Assembly (NCBI RefSeq): GCF_029263665.1
Contig: NZ_JAJUFQ010000021.1
Span: 1 to 64,000, forward strand
Source: Halomonas sp.
GTDB lineage: Bacteria > Pseudomonadota > Gammaproteobacteria > Pseudomonadales > Halomonadaceae
DNA length: 64,000 nucleotides
Direction: 5' to 3'
Shown piece by piece: positions 34,618 to 42,851 of this stretch. How positions within the stretch are numbered: position 1 is the stretch's first letter; the number at the start of each line of letters is the position of its first letter. The position numbers were made by a program, and so were the translations under genes. The notes beneath the pieces are model-generated. The model did no database searches, had not been told where the DNA came from, and worked only from the letters and a program-made list of their open reading frames with translations.

Positions 34618-37185
34618 TCAGCTGCGTGGGCGAATATTCTCCGCATCATACAGCGCGCGGTAACCCACCGCTGCTACTCGCATCGGGTAATGTTCGCCGA
34701 AGTATTCCAGCAGCAGGGCGCGGCCTTCCTTGGCATGACTTGCTGGCAGGTAGCCCAGGGCGATGTTGCAGCCTATCGAAGGACCGTAAGCCATGCTGGT
34801 GGTATAGGAGCGTCGACCCAGGGCATCCACCGGGACTTCGCCATTATCCGGATCGAGCAATGGCGACTGGCCGACCGGATAGCGTGCCTGGCCCGCACCA
34901 TCAAGGTGTGACTCCATCACCAGCGTACACAGGTAGGCCGGCTGGCGATCACGCTCGCGCTGCGCCAGATGGGCGGCCTTGCCATGGAAGTCCAGGTTCT
35001 TGACCTTGGGTCGGGCCAGGCCGGCTTCCAGCAGGTTGTAGTCGGTGAGCAGGTCGACATTCTGCAGGCGCAGGCTCTTCTCCAGGCGGCGGCTGTTGGC
35101 GTAGGTCTCGATGCCCACCGGCGGCACTCCGGCCTCGAACAGCAGGTCCCATAGGGCCAGGCCATAGCTGAAGGGGACGTAGAGTTCCCAGCCCTGCTCG
35201 CCGACATAGGAAATGTGGAAAGCCCACACCGGAAGGCCACGCACCCGGATTTCCCGCGCACTGGCGAAGGGGAAACACTCGCTGGTCAGTTCTTCGGGGC
35301 TGTCGGCCAGCGTCTGCAGGATACGCCGGGCATTGGGCCCCCACAGGCCCAGTGTGGCCAGGCTGTCGCTGCGATCTTCCAGGTGCCAGCGCGTCAGCCC
35401 CGCATCCTCGGCTCGCCGGATGATCCACATCAGGTCGCGATGGCCGGTATCACCGCCGCAGATCACCCGGAAGCTGTCCCTGGCCAGGCGGACGATGGTC
35501 AGATCAGAGTGGACGCCGCCACGGGCATCGAGGAAGTGGGTGTAGACGCCCTTGCCGAGGGGCGTGTCGCCGCCGACCTTGGCCACAGAGAGATATTCCA
35601 GCAGGGCTTCGGCATCGCGACCGGAGATGTCGTAGATGGCGAAGTGGGAAAGGTTGATCATGCCCACATTCTCGCTGAGCGCCAGGTGCTCGGCGTTGGA
35701 GACTCGCCAGAAGTGGCGGGCATCCCATTCCACCGGACGTTCGGGCACCTCATCGAGATAGTGCGCCAGGCGTGTCTCATTGGCGGCGTAGCCGTGGGCG
35801 CGTTCCCAGCCTGCTGTTTCCATGAAGTAACCACCGAGTTCACATTCCCGCGGCCAGAAGGGGCTGCGCCTCAGGTTGCGCCCACTCTCGAAAGGCTCGC
35901 GGGGGTGTACTGCGGGATCGTAGATCTTGCGAGCGATTTCCTCGCAGCGGCCGTACACGTGATGTGGTGTCTTCTGCACAGGATAGAAGCGGGCAATATC
36001 GATGCCGCAAGGGTCAATCGAGGGATGCCCGTCGGTGATCCAGTCAGCGAGGATCTTGCCCATCCCGGGGCCGTCCTTGACCCATACGGCTTCGCAGCAC
36101 CATAGGCCACGGGTTTCCGGCGCTTCACCTATTAGAGAACCTCCATCCGAGGTGACCGACAGCAGGCCATTGAAGGAGTGCTTCTCGTCCCAGCCGAGTT
36201 CGCCAAGTAGCGGCGTGAGCTCCACGGCTCGCTCGAACGGATCGGCAATCTGTTCAGCTTCCAGGTCATGCATGGAAGGAGATAGCCGGGCCTGTTCCCG
36301 GGAAAGAATATCGCGCGGCTGAACCAGGCGGGGGTGAGTGGTTTCGTAATAGCCCCACTCCAGCATTCCTCCTTCCGTGGAGCTGGGATCACCGGTGTCA
36401 CGCATATAGGCGGAGTTGCCCTGATCACGCATCAGCGGATAGCCGATTTCCTTGCTGGTGCCGGCGAAGGTATCGAAGGGACCGAAGAACATCAGAGGAT
36501 GCTCCACCGGCATCAATGGCAGTGCCACCCCCGCCATGGCTGCCGGCAGCGGACCCCAGATACCGCAGGCGAGAATGACCACGGGGGTGGCGATATAGCC
36601 TTTGGCTGTCTGGACACCGCATACCCGGCCGTCCTGGACATCGATGTCCTGTGCCGCTGTGTCGGCAAAGGCGCGCAGGTGACCACTTTCCACGGCACGC
36701 TCGACCAGTTCGCCGGCCACGCGTTGTGAGCGCGGTACCACCAGGCCGGCATCGGGGTCCCACATGCCGCCCAGCACCAGCTCGCGCTTGATCAGGGGAA
36801 AACGTTCCACCACCTCATCGGCGTCGATCATGCGGACGTTGGTGCCGAAGGCCTTGCCCGAGGCAACCTTGCGCTGCAATTCGGCCAGACGCGCTTCGTC
36901 GCCGACCCGAGCGATCTCGATGCCGCCAACCCGGTGGTAGTGTCCCATCGCTTCATAGAACTGGCGGCTGTAAGTGGTGGTGTAACACGCCATGCGGTCG
37001 TGGGAAGTCATGAAGCAGAAGTCGGAAGCGTGTGCGGTGGAACCGACATCGGTGGGAATGGCAGAGGTATCGATGCCCACCAGATGGGTCCAACCCCGTT
37101 CGATCAGGTGGTGGGACACCGAGGCGCCGACAATGCCGCCCAGGCCGATGATCACCGCGTCCGCTTGCGAGGGTAGGGTCGCCAT
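34618..37185 (-). CDS. Dimethylglycine/sarcosine dehydrogenase-like flavoprotein with GcvT domain
   Basis: The start at 37185 follows GGAGG; the frame extends to 37221. The product has 855 residues, the length of mitochondrial-type dimethylglycine dehydrogenase. The DAO domain opens DAVIIGLGGIVGASVSHHLIERGW, and STAHASDF offers the histidine that binds FAD covalently in the family. An FAO middle domain follows, then a GcvT-like folate-binding half (about residues 430-850) with SNAEHLALSENVGMINLSHFAIYDISG and YVGEQGWELYVP. It would oxidatively remove an N-methyl group and pass it to THF as 5,10-methylene-THF. Dimethylglycine or sarcosine are likely substrates given the GbdR-like regulator next door, though related enzymes use other N-methyl compounds. 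Confidence 0.8.
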   Translation of the reverse strand: MATLPSQADAVIIGLGGIVGASVSHHLIERGWTHLVGIDTSAIPTDVGSTAHASDFCFMTSHDRMACYTTTYSRQFYEAMGHYHRVGGIEIARVGDEARLAELQRKVASGKAFGTNVRMIDADEVVERFPLIKRELVLGGMWDPDAGLVVPRSQRVAGELVERAVESGHLRAFADTAAQDIDVQDGRVCGVQTAKGYIATPVVILACGIWGPLPAAMAGVALPLMPVEHPLMFFGPFDTFAGTSKEIGYPLMRDQGNSAYMRDTGDPSSTEGGMLEWGYYETTHPRLVQPRDILSREQARLSPSMHDLEAEQIADPFERAVELTPLLGELGWDEKHSFNGLLSVTSDGGSLIGEAPETRGLWCCEAVWVKDGPGMGKILADWITDGHPSIDPCGIDIARFYPVQKTPHHVYGRCEEIARKIYDPAVHPREPFESGRNLRRSPFWPRECELGGYFMETAGWERAHGYAANETRLAHYLDEVPERPVEWDARHFWRVSNAEHLALSENVGMINLSHFAIYDISGRDAEALLEYLSVAKVGGDTPLGKGVYTHFLDARGGVHSDLTIVRLARDSFRVICGGDTGHRDLMWIIRRAEDAGLTRWHLEDRSDSLATLGLWGPNARRILQTLADSPEELTSECFPFASAREIRVRGLPVWAFHISYVGEQGWELYVPFSYGLALWDLLFEAGVPPVGIETYANSRRLEKSLRLQNVDLLTDYNLLEAGLARPKVKNLDFHGKAAHLAQRERDRQPAYLCTLVMESHLDGAGQARYPVGQSPLLDPDNGEVPVDALGRRSYTTSMAYGPSIGCNIALGYLPASHAKEGRALLLEYFGEHYPMRVAAVGYRALYDAENIRPRS

Positions 37186-37583
37186 GGCTTCCTCCGGGGA
37201 ACGGTCTTCTTTCCGCAGCATACTTTCCGCAGCATAGGGCAGGGGTATGGCACCTCGCTATCCCGTGGCGACGCCTCCCTTGTTCGCGGCGACAAGTGGT
37301 TAGAGGGGCTGTCGCCAATGCCAAAGAGCTGGACGTCGGTAGCAAGATATTCTGCTGTCACCAGGTCTAGCTTGGAACAAAAGTGTCGAGTTCAAGAAGG
37401 CATCGAACCCTGGGGCTGACCGAGACCGCTCCTTGGTGTCGAGACAGATCTTCGTAACGGGGCCTCGAGATCGTGATGTCGTGATGAGAGCTCTGAGACA
37501 GCGCTTCGAGTTCGAGACATGGCCTTGGGGCGAGGATGTCGAGAAAGAACAACGAGGGTGTCGAGAAAGAACAGGAGGCGGTC
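37186..37583. other. Divergent control region of the demethylation genes
   Basis: This 398-base region has no gene. It separates the dehydrogenase from the GcvT-like gene and must hold both promoters. GTCGAG/TTCGAG motifs recur over 37437-37565. A 22-bp tandem duplication with TGTCGAGAAAGAACA begins at 37537 and 37559 and ends at the ribosome-binding site of the GcvT-like gene. These may be operator sites for the GbdR-like regulator, which is unproven. Confidence 0.45.
37537..37578. repeat. 22-bp tandem duplication upstream of the GcvT-like gene
   Basis: Two consecutive units starting TGTCGAGAAAGAACA begin at 37537 and 37559. The second contains the AGGAGG ribosome-binding site. Confidence 0.8.
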
Positions 37584-38780
37584 ATGAATCCAGCCATCGA
37601 GAGCATCCAGGACATTCAGGCAGCACCGGAAATCCTGCTTTACCCACGCATTCGCAAGTCACAGTTCTTCTATGCTTCGCGGCGTCATGGAGTGCGCAAG
37701 TACAGCGTCTACAACCACCACTATCACCCGCGTCTCTACACGGATCCGGTCGATGAGTACTGGGCCCTGGTTCAGGGTGTCACCCTGTGGGATGTGGGGG
37801 TGGAGCGCCAGATCGAGATCAGTGGTCCTGATGCCTTCACTTTCACTCAACGCCTGGTGCCTCGCGATATGCGTCAGTGCCAGGTAGGGCAGTGCAAGTA
37901 TGTCTTCGTGACAGCTCCCGATGGCGGCATTCTCAATGACCCGGTGCTGCTGCGCATCGAGGAGAACCGTTTCTGGCTGTCGCTGGCCGATAGCGACATT
38001 GTGCTGTGGTGCCGTGGCCTGGCTTATCACTCTGGACTCGATGTCACCATCCAGGAAGTCGATGTGGCCCCTGTCCAGGTGCAGGGCCCCAGGGCCAAGG
38101 CAGTGATGGTCGACCTGTTCGGTGAAGAGGTACTGGCGATGCCTTACTACCACCTGATGGAGGCTGAGCTGGATGGCATGTCGGTGGTGATTTCCCGTAC
38201 CGGGTATTCCGGCGAGATCGGCTACGAGATCTATCTGCGCGATGCCAGCCGCCATGGCGAGGCGCTCTGGCAGCGGGTCTTCGAGGCGGGAGCCCCCCAT
38301 GACATGCAGGTCATCGGTCCGTGCCACATTCGTCGCATCGAGGGCGGCATCCTCGCCTTCGGCTGTGACATCTGGTACGACACCAACCCCTTCGAGGTGG
38401 GCATGGGCTATGACTGGATGGTCGACTTGCGCGGCGACGACGATTTCATCGGCCGCGCTGCCCTGGAGCGGATCAAGGCTGAAGGGGTATCGCGCAAGCT
38501 GGTGGGGGTGGAGATCGATGGCCCCAGCGTCGGCTACTTCACCGATGGTTCGATGATCGATGTCTTCCCGGTGCTGACACCCGGTGGCGAGCGTATCGGC
38601 CAGGTCACCTCGGCCACGCACTCGCCGCGCCAGGAGCGCAATATCGGTTACGCCATGGTGCCGCTGGCTTATACAGAGCTGGGCACGCCGCTGCGCATCG
38701 AGGCGAATACCGGCCTTCAGGACGCGGTAGTCGTGGCCAAGCCTTTCCACGATCCCAGCAAGGATATTCCCAAGGCCTGA
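37584..38780 (+). CDS. GcvT-family aminomethyltransferase-like protein (DmdA-like demethylase)
   Basis: The start at 37584 follows CAGGAGGCGGTC; the frame begins at 37536 within the tandem repeat. The product has 398 residues. Blocks YSVYNHHYHPRLY, VTLWDVGVERQIEISGPDAF, LVPRDM and GGILNDPVLLRIEENRFWLSLADSDI resemble the DMSP demethylase DmdA more than the glycine-cleavage T protein. Such enzymes transfer a methyl group to THF, giving 5-methyl-THF. A MetF-family gene follows 14 bp later, which could oxidise that product. The substrate may be DMSP or another methylated osmolyte; DMSP is unproven and the family also contains enzymes with other substrates. Confidence 0.7.
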   Translation: MNPAIESIQDIQAAPEILLYPRIRKSQFFYASRRHGVRKYSVYNHHYHPRLYTDPVDEYWALVQGVTLWDVGVERQIEISGPDAFTFTQRLVPRDMRQCQVGQCKYVFVTAPDGGILNDPVLLRIEENRFWLSLADSDIVLWCRGLAYHSGLDVTIQEVDVAPVQVQGPRAKAVMVDLFGEEVLAMPYYHLMEAELDGMSVVISRTGYSGEIGYEIYLRDASRHGEALWQRVFEAGAPHDMQVIGPCHIRRIEGGILAFGCDIWYDTNPFEVGMGYDWMVDLRGDDDFIGRAALERIKAEGVSRKLVGVEIDGPSVGYFTDGSMIDVFPVLTPGGERIGQVTSATHSPRQERNIGYAMVPLAYTELGTPLRIEANTGLQDAVVVAKPFHDPSKDIPKA

Positions 38781-38794
38781 GCTGAGGAGGCATC

Positions 38795-39703
38795 ATGAAT
38801 GATGTCAATCGTGCTGCCCTGACGGCGGCTTTTGTGCCCCCTGCCCGGACGGCGGTCCGCTTCGAGCTGTTGCCGATCGCAGGCATGCAGGATGCGGCCC
38901 GGGCTCTGCCCGAAGGCGCCGTGGTGACGGTGACCTGCTCGCCGCGCCACGGACTTGAGCGCACCCTGGAGGCAGCAGAGTGGCTTGTCGAAGCAGGGTT
39001 TCAGGTAGTTCCGCATCTTGCTGCACGGTTAGTGCGTGATCGTGCTCATCTGGAGTGTCTGCTCCAGCGTTTGGAGGTTGTGGGCATCGATGATGTATTC
39101 GTAGTAGGGGGAGATACCCAACGTCCGGTGGGCATCTTTCTTCATGGTCTGGCGCTGCTGGAGGCCATGAACGACTCGTCCTTGCGTCCCGTGTGCGTCG
39201 GGGTGCCAGCCTATCCCGAAGGCCACCACCACATTGACGCGTCACGCTTGCAGCAGGATCTGGAGGCCAAGGTGGCATTGGCTGATTATGCCGTCACTCA
39301 GCTGTGCTTTGAGGCACGACCGCTGTTGAGCTGGCGGGAATGGCAGAGGCAGCTTGGCTTCGAACTGCCAGTGCATGCCGGCATACCTGGGGTGATCGAG
39401 CGCAAGCGCCTGCTGAGCATCGCCCTGCGCCTGGGCATTGGCCCTTCCGTGAGATCGCTGCGGCGCCAGTCGCGGCGGATGAGCCGATGGCTGGGCGGAT
39501 CCACCTATCACCCCGACACCTTGATGGAAGCCCTGGCGCCATCACTGGGAGATTCCGACAGTGGCTTTGCGGGCCTGCATGTCTACACCTTCAATCATGT
39601 CACCCCGACCCTGGTCTGGCTGGAGTCATTGAAGGAGCCTGGGCTGGCTCGATATGAAGGTGGCCAGGAAGAAGGGAGGAATCGCTTTGTGGAGGACGAA
39701 TAA
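38795..39703 (+). CDS. Methylenetetrahydrofolate reductase-family protein (MetF-like)
   Basis: The product has 302 residues, and a GAGGAGG site lies 14 bp after the upstream stop, so it is in one operon with the GcvT-like gene. The TIM-barrel pattern is visible: VRFELLPIAG, then VVTVTCSPRHGLERTLEAAEWL, PHLAARLV, DDVFVVGGDTQRPVG, GVPAYPEGHHHID and QLCFEA. The C-terminal half is shorter and more variable than that of biosynthetic MetF. Paired with a demethylase it could run in reverse, oxidising 5-methyl-THF to methylene-THF. This direction is inference from context. Confidence 0.7.
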   Translation: MNDVNRAALTAAFVPPARTAVRFELLPIAGMQDAARALPEGAVVTVTCSPRHGLERTLEAAEWLVEAGFQVVPHLAARLVRDRAHLECLLQRLEVVGIDDVFVVGGDTQRPVGIFLHGLALLEAMNDSSLRPVCVGVPAYPEGHHHIDASRLQQDLEAKVALADYAVTQLCFEARPLLSWREWQRQLGFELPVHAGIPGVIERKRLLSIALRLGIGPSVRSLRRQSRRMSRWLGGSTYHPDTLMEALAPSLGDSDSGFAGLHVYTFNHVTPTLVWLESLKEPGLARYEGGQEEGRNRFVEDE

Positions 39704-39752
39704 TAGAGGCAGAGACGAATAACGGGAGTCTCGCTATCCTGATCGTCCTGGG

Positions 39753-40463
39753 ATGACCACAAATGGAGATCAGATCGTCATGATGGCGGCGTTGATGAAA
39801 ACCTCTCGCACACTACTTGCATGTGTACCTCTTTCTCGTGAGCCACTTTCTTGTGAACCAGTTTCTTGTGAACCAGTGTTGCGCGCCTCTTTGCGTGGGG
39901 CATTGTTTACCTGCCTCATGCTGGTGGCGCTGCTGTTCAACATCAGCCAAGCCGATGCCGAAACGCCTTCGAAAGATGCCAGGCAGACAGTGGATCAGTT
40001 GTTGACGCTGATTGATGAGCGACTGGCGATTGCGCCAGAGGTGGCAAAGGCCAAGTGGAATTCAGGTGCACCGATCAATGCACCGGAGAGAGAAGCGCAG
40101 ATACTGGAACGCGTGGTAGCAGAAGCGGCAAGCGCCGGTGTCGATGAAGCCTTGGCCCAGACATTTTTCCAGCACCAGTTTGAAGCCAGCAAACAGGTTC
40201 AGCAGCGCCTTCATGAACAATGGCAGCAAGCGCAGCACCCACCCTTCGATGACGCCCCGGACCTGGCCAATGACATACGCCCCAAGTTAGATGAACTGAC
40301 ACCACAGCTGATCGGTGCGCTGCACGACTTCCAGGAAGTGGCCAAGACCCCCGGTATCGGAGCGTATCTCGAAGCACAGTCCACATTGCTTGTACAGGAT
40401 GATGCTGCAGGCGCAGCTCAGGATGAGGCCTTGTCTCCCTTGTTCGAAGTGGCAGCTCCATAG
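39753..40463 (+). CDS. Periplasmic chorismate mutase (AroQ gamma type)
   Basis: The product has up to 236 residues; ATG codons at 39780 and 39783 are alternative starts. A long N-terminal part contains a hydrophobic segment GALFTCLMLVALLFNISQADA ending in a signal-peptidase-like AxA. The mature domain has QTVDQLLTLIDERLAIAPEVAKAKWNSGAPI and REAQILERVVAEAASAGVD, the helical AroQ-gamma pattern with the active-site arginine and lysine. It should convert chorismate to prephenate in the periplasm. Three in-frame 15-bp repeats sit in the stretch before the hydrophobic core, making an unusual N-region with cysteines. Confidence 0.75.
   Translation: MTTNGDQIVMMAALMKTSRTLLACVPLSREPLSCEPVSCEPVLRASLRGALFTCLMLVALLFNISQADAETPSKDARQTVDQLLTLIDERLAIAPEVAKAKWNSGAPINAPEREAQILERVVAEAASAGVDEALAQTFFQHQFEASKQVQQRLHEQWQQAQHPPFDDAPDLANDIRPKLDELTPQLIGALHDFQEVAKTPGIGAYLEAQSTLLVQDDAAGAAQDEALSPLFEVAAP
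39832..39876 (+). repeat. Three in-frame 15-bp tandem repeats
   Basis: TTTCTCGTGAGCCAC, TTTCTTGTGAACCAG and TTTCTTGTGAACCAG follow each other without a gap and encode LSREP, LSCEP and VSCEP in the leader of the chorismate mutase. Confidence 0.85.
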
Positions 40464-40764
40464 GGAAACACTGCATAAACGCCTGCGCGGTGCTCACCAT
40501 CCTCACCTATACCCCATAGGCTCCGGTGGTTGTGCTCCGTGCGCCTTGTGCGACCCACATGGATGTGGGAAGTGCGATGGTTCGTCAGGAACGAACATAG
40601 CCTTCATCCCGCTCGGCTGATTTATTCAGTGATTCCATAGGTTTCGAATAATGGTAACGGAGGGCAACGTGTTTCCCTTGGTGGGCCAGCTTTCCTGTCT
40701 TGTCCAATCGCCAGGTGACGTCATAAGCTAGACGGCTGGGCCGAATAAATACAAGGGGGCTGCA
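40464..40764. other. Intergenic stretch before the DksA-type gene
   Basis: I see no gene, hairpin with T-run, or recognisable operator in these 301 bases. A minus-strand frame through 40585-40974 is the shadow of the DksA-type gene. Confidence 0.4.
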
Positions 40765-41031
40765 ATGGCTGGCGGTTGGTCGAAAGACGGTGATGTCCAG
40801 GAACAGATCGACAACACGGTCGAGGATGCCGTGCATCGCTCGCGCAGTCGGTTGCCGCATGGTGAGAGCCTGCATCATTGTGAAGAATGTGACGAACCCA
40901 TTCCCCAGGCACGCCGGGAAGCGCTGCCCGGAGTGCGTCTTTGCATCAACTGCCAGGCTGAGCGTGACAAGCACGAGAAAGCCTTCAGCGGTTATAACCG
41001 ACGTGGCAGCAAGGATAGCCAGTTACGTTGA
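40765..41031 (+). CDS. Small DksA/TraR-type C4 zinc finger protein
   Basis: The product has 88 residues, like E. coli YbiI. It has CEECDEPIPQARREALPGVRLCINCQAE, the C4 zinc finger of the DksA/TraR family, near residues 39-66, preceded by a basic helical region. There is no long coiled-coil as in DksA, so its action on RNA polymerase is uncertain. It stands alone before the NhaC gene. Confidence 0.85.
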   Translation: MAGGWSKDGDVQEQIDNTVEDAVHRSRSRLPHGESLHHCEECDEPIPQARREALPGVRLCINCQAERDKHEKAFSGYNRRGSKDSQLR

Positions 41032-41245
41032 GTGGCCGACAGGTCTTCCGCCCTGCTCAGGGGTAGTAGGTCACCGAACGCATTGTCTTGCCGCTGACAA
41101 GCGGGTCTTGTCGTGAGCATGCCATGAAATCTGTCGCATTTGTTCAATCTTTCTGCGGGGTGGTGGCTATTAATGAAGGGTCCTTCCGGAGGTATTGGCA
41201 TACCCCGGGGGAGTTGCGACAAAAATAACCACAAGGAGACCATCC

Positions 41246-42766
41246 ATGGTCCAATCTCCTGCCACCCGGCCGGGGTTGCTACTGGCGTTGCTGCCCATCG
41301 TGCTGACGTTCGCTGTACTGGGCGTGCAGCTATTCATCTTCGATGACTTCACTCCGCATGTGCCCTTGATCATCGGTATTGCCATCACTGCGCTGGTAGG
41401 CCGCTATCTCGGCTTGAGCTGGGAGGAGATGGAAAAGGGCATGCTGCATGTGGTGAGCGTTGGCCTGCCGGCCGTAGGCATTCTCATGCTGGTGGGCATG
41501 ATCACAGGCCTGTGGATCGCCAGTGGCACCGTACCGACATTGATCTACTACGGTCTGGAGCTATTGAGCCCGCAGATCTTCCTGGCTGCGGCCACTCTGC
41601 TATGTGCTCTGGTTTCCGTGTCTCTCGGAACTTCCTGGGGCACTGTCGGCACGGTGGGCCTGGCTTTGATGGGCATCGGGGCGGGGTTCGGCATTCCACC
41701 CTACTGGACGGCTGGCGCAGTAGTGTCAGGCGCCTTCTTCGGTGACAAGGTGTCCCCGCTTTCCGATACCACCAACCTGGCGCCAGCCGTCACGGGCGTG
41801 AACCTGTTCGATCACATCCGCAATTTGATGCCGACGACGCTACCATCGATGGCGATTGCTCTGGTCATATACCTGATGGTTGGGCAAGGCATGGTCGGCG
41901 ACCAGGCAGCTTCCTTCGAGCGCATCTCCTCCATTACCGAAGGGCTGTCACAGCATTTCGATATTACTGCGACATCACTGTTGCCGGCGTTGGTGGTCAT
42001 CGCCTTGGCGGTGTTGCGCTTCCCGGCACTGCCGGTGCTGTTCGTCGGTGTGCTGCTGGGGGGTGTCATGGCATTCCTGCAGCAGGGAGAAAGCATCAGT
42101 ACGTTGTTCACCTTTGCTTTCTCGGGATATTCGATTGAAACCGGCGTGGCCGAGATCGATGGGCTGCTCAACCGTGGCGGCCTGCAATCGATGACCTGGG
42201 TGATCACCTTGCTGCTGATCGCCCTGTCGTTTGGCGGCATCCTCGAGCGGACGGGCTGCATGCATGCGATCATCTCGGCCATCGTGCGCCGAGTAAGAAG
42301 CTTTGGCGGGCTGCAGACCTCAGCCATCGCCAGTTCCATCAGCACCAACCTGGTGGCAGGTGACCCCTACCTTTCCATCACGCTGACTGGGCGCATGTTC
42401 GGTCCTGTCTATCGCGGTAAAGGGTATTCACTGCTCAATCTATCGCGGGCCACGGAAGAAGGCGGTACCTTGATTTCCCCCTTGATTCCATGGAACGCGG
42501 GCGGAGCAGTGGTCATCACTGCATTGGGTCTGAACAGCGGGGCTGGTGGCCTGGAAAGTCTGATGTACATTCCCCTGGCCTTTGCCTGCTGGATCTCTCC
42601 TCTGATCGGAGTGACGTATGCCTGGCTGGGCTGGTTCTCACCGCGTGCCAGCGAAAGTGAAGTGGCGCAGTGGCATGCCAATGGCGAGGAAATCATGGAT
42701 TTCAATGTCTCCAGCCAATCTGACGCTGCTGTCAGAGGCGCCGATGTCGCCACTCGAATGCCCTGA
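41246..42766 (+). CDS. nhaC: Na+/H+ antiporter NhaC family
   Basis: The start at 41246 follows AAGGAG; an earlier ATG at 41195 adds 17 implausible residues. The product has 506 residues with about twelve transmembrane helices. NhaC motifs are evident: SVSLGTSWGTVGTVGLALMGIG, SGAFFGDKVSPLSDTTNLAP and GDPYLSITLTGRMF. It exchanges cytoplasmic sodium for protons, which suits a halophile. A terminator follows. The 200 bases upstream contain possible stem-loops (around 41180-41215), but I could not recognise a sodium riboswitch. Confidence 0.9.
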   Translation: MVQSPATRPGLLLALLPIVLTFAVLGVQLFIFDDFTPHVPLIIGIAITALVGRYLGLSWEEMEKGMLHVVSVGLPAVGILMLVGMITGLWIASGTVPTLIYYGLELLSPQIFLAAATLLCALVSVSLGTSWGTVGTVGLALMGIGAGFGIPPYWTAGAVVSGAFFGDKVSPLSDTTNLAPAVTGVNLFDHIRNLMPTTLPSMAIALVIYLMVGQGMVGDQAASFERISSITEGLSQHFDITATSLLPALVVIALAVLRFPALPVLFVGVLLGGVMAFLQQGESISTLFTFAFSGYSIETGVAEIDGLLNRGGLQSMTWVITLLLIALSFGGILERTGCMHAIISAIVRRVRSFGGLQTSAIASSISTNLVAGDPYLSITLTGRMFGPVYRGKGYSLLNLSRATEEGGTLISPLIPWNAGGAVVITALGLNSGAGGLESLMYIPLAFACWISPLIGVTYAWLGWFSPRASESEVAQWHANGEEIMDFNVSSQSDAAVRGADVATRMP

Positions 42767-42792
42767 AGCTGACATCGTGTGATGTGAAGAGT

Positions 42793-42825
42793 GCGCCCAG
42801 CCTGTCGAGCTGGGCGCCTTTGTTT
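42793..42825. terminator. Terminator between nhaC and the MgtC-like gene
   Basis: GCGCCCAG and CTGGGCGC flank a 9-base loop, followed by CTTTGTTTT on the plus strand. It lies between two convergent genes. Confidence 0.75.
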
Positions 42826-42851
42826 TCGTCTTGCCGCTCTTTCTGGATTGC

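Noticed and set aside
41032..41245. Possible sodium riboswitch before nhaC
   Set aside because: Stem-loops are present but I could not match a known consensus, so no call is made.
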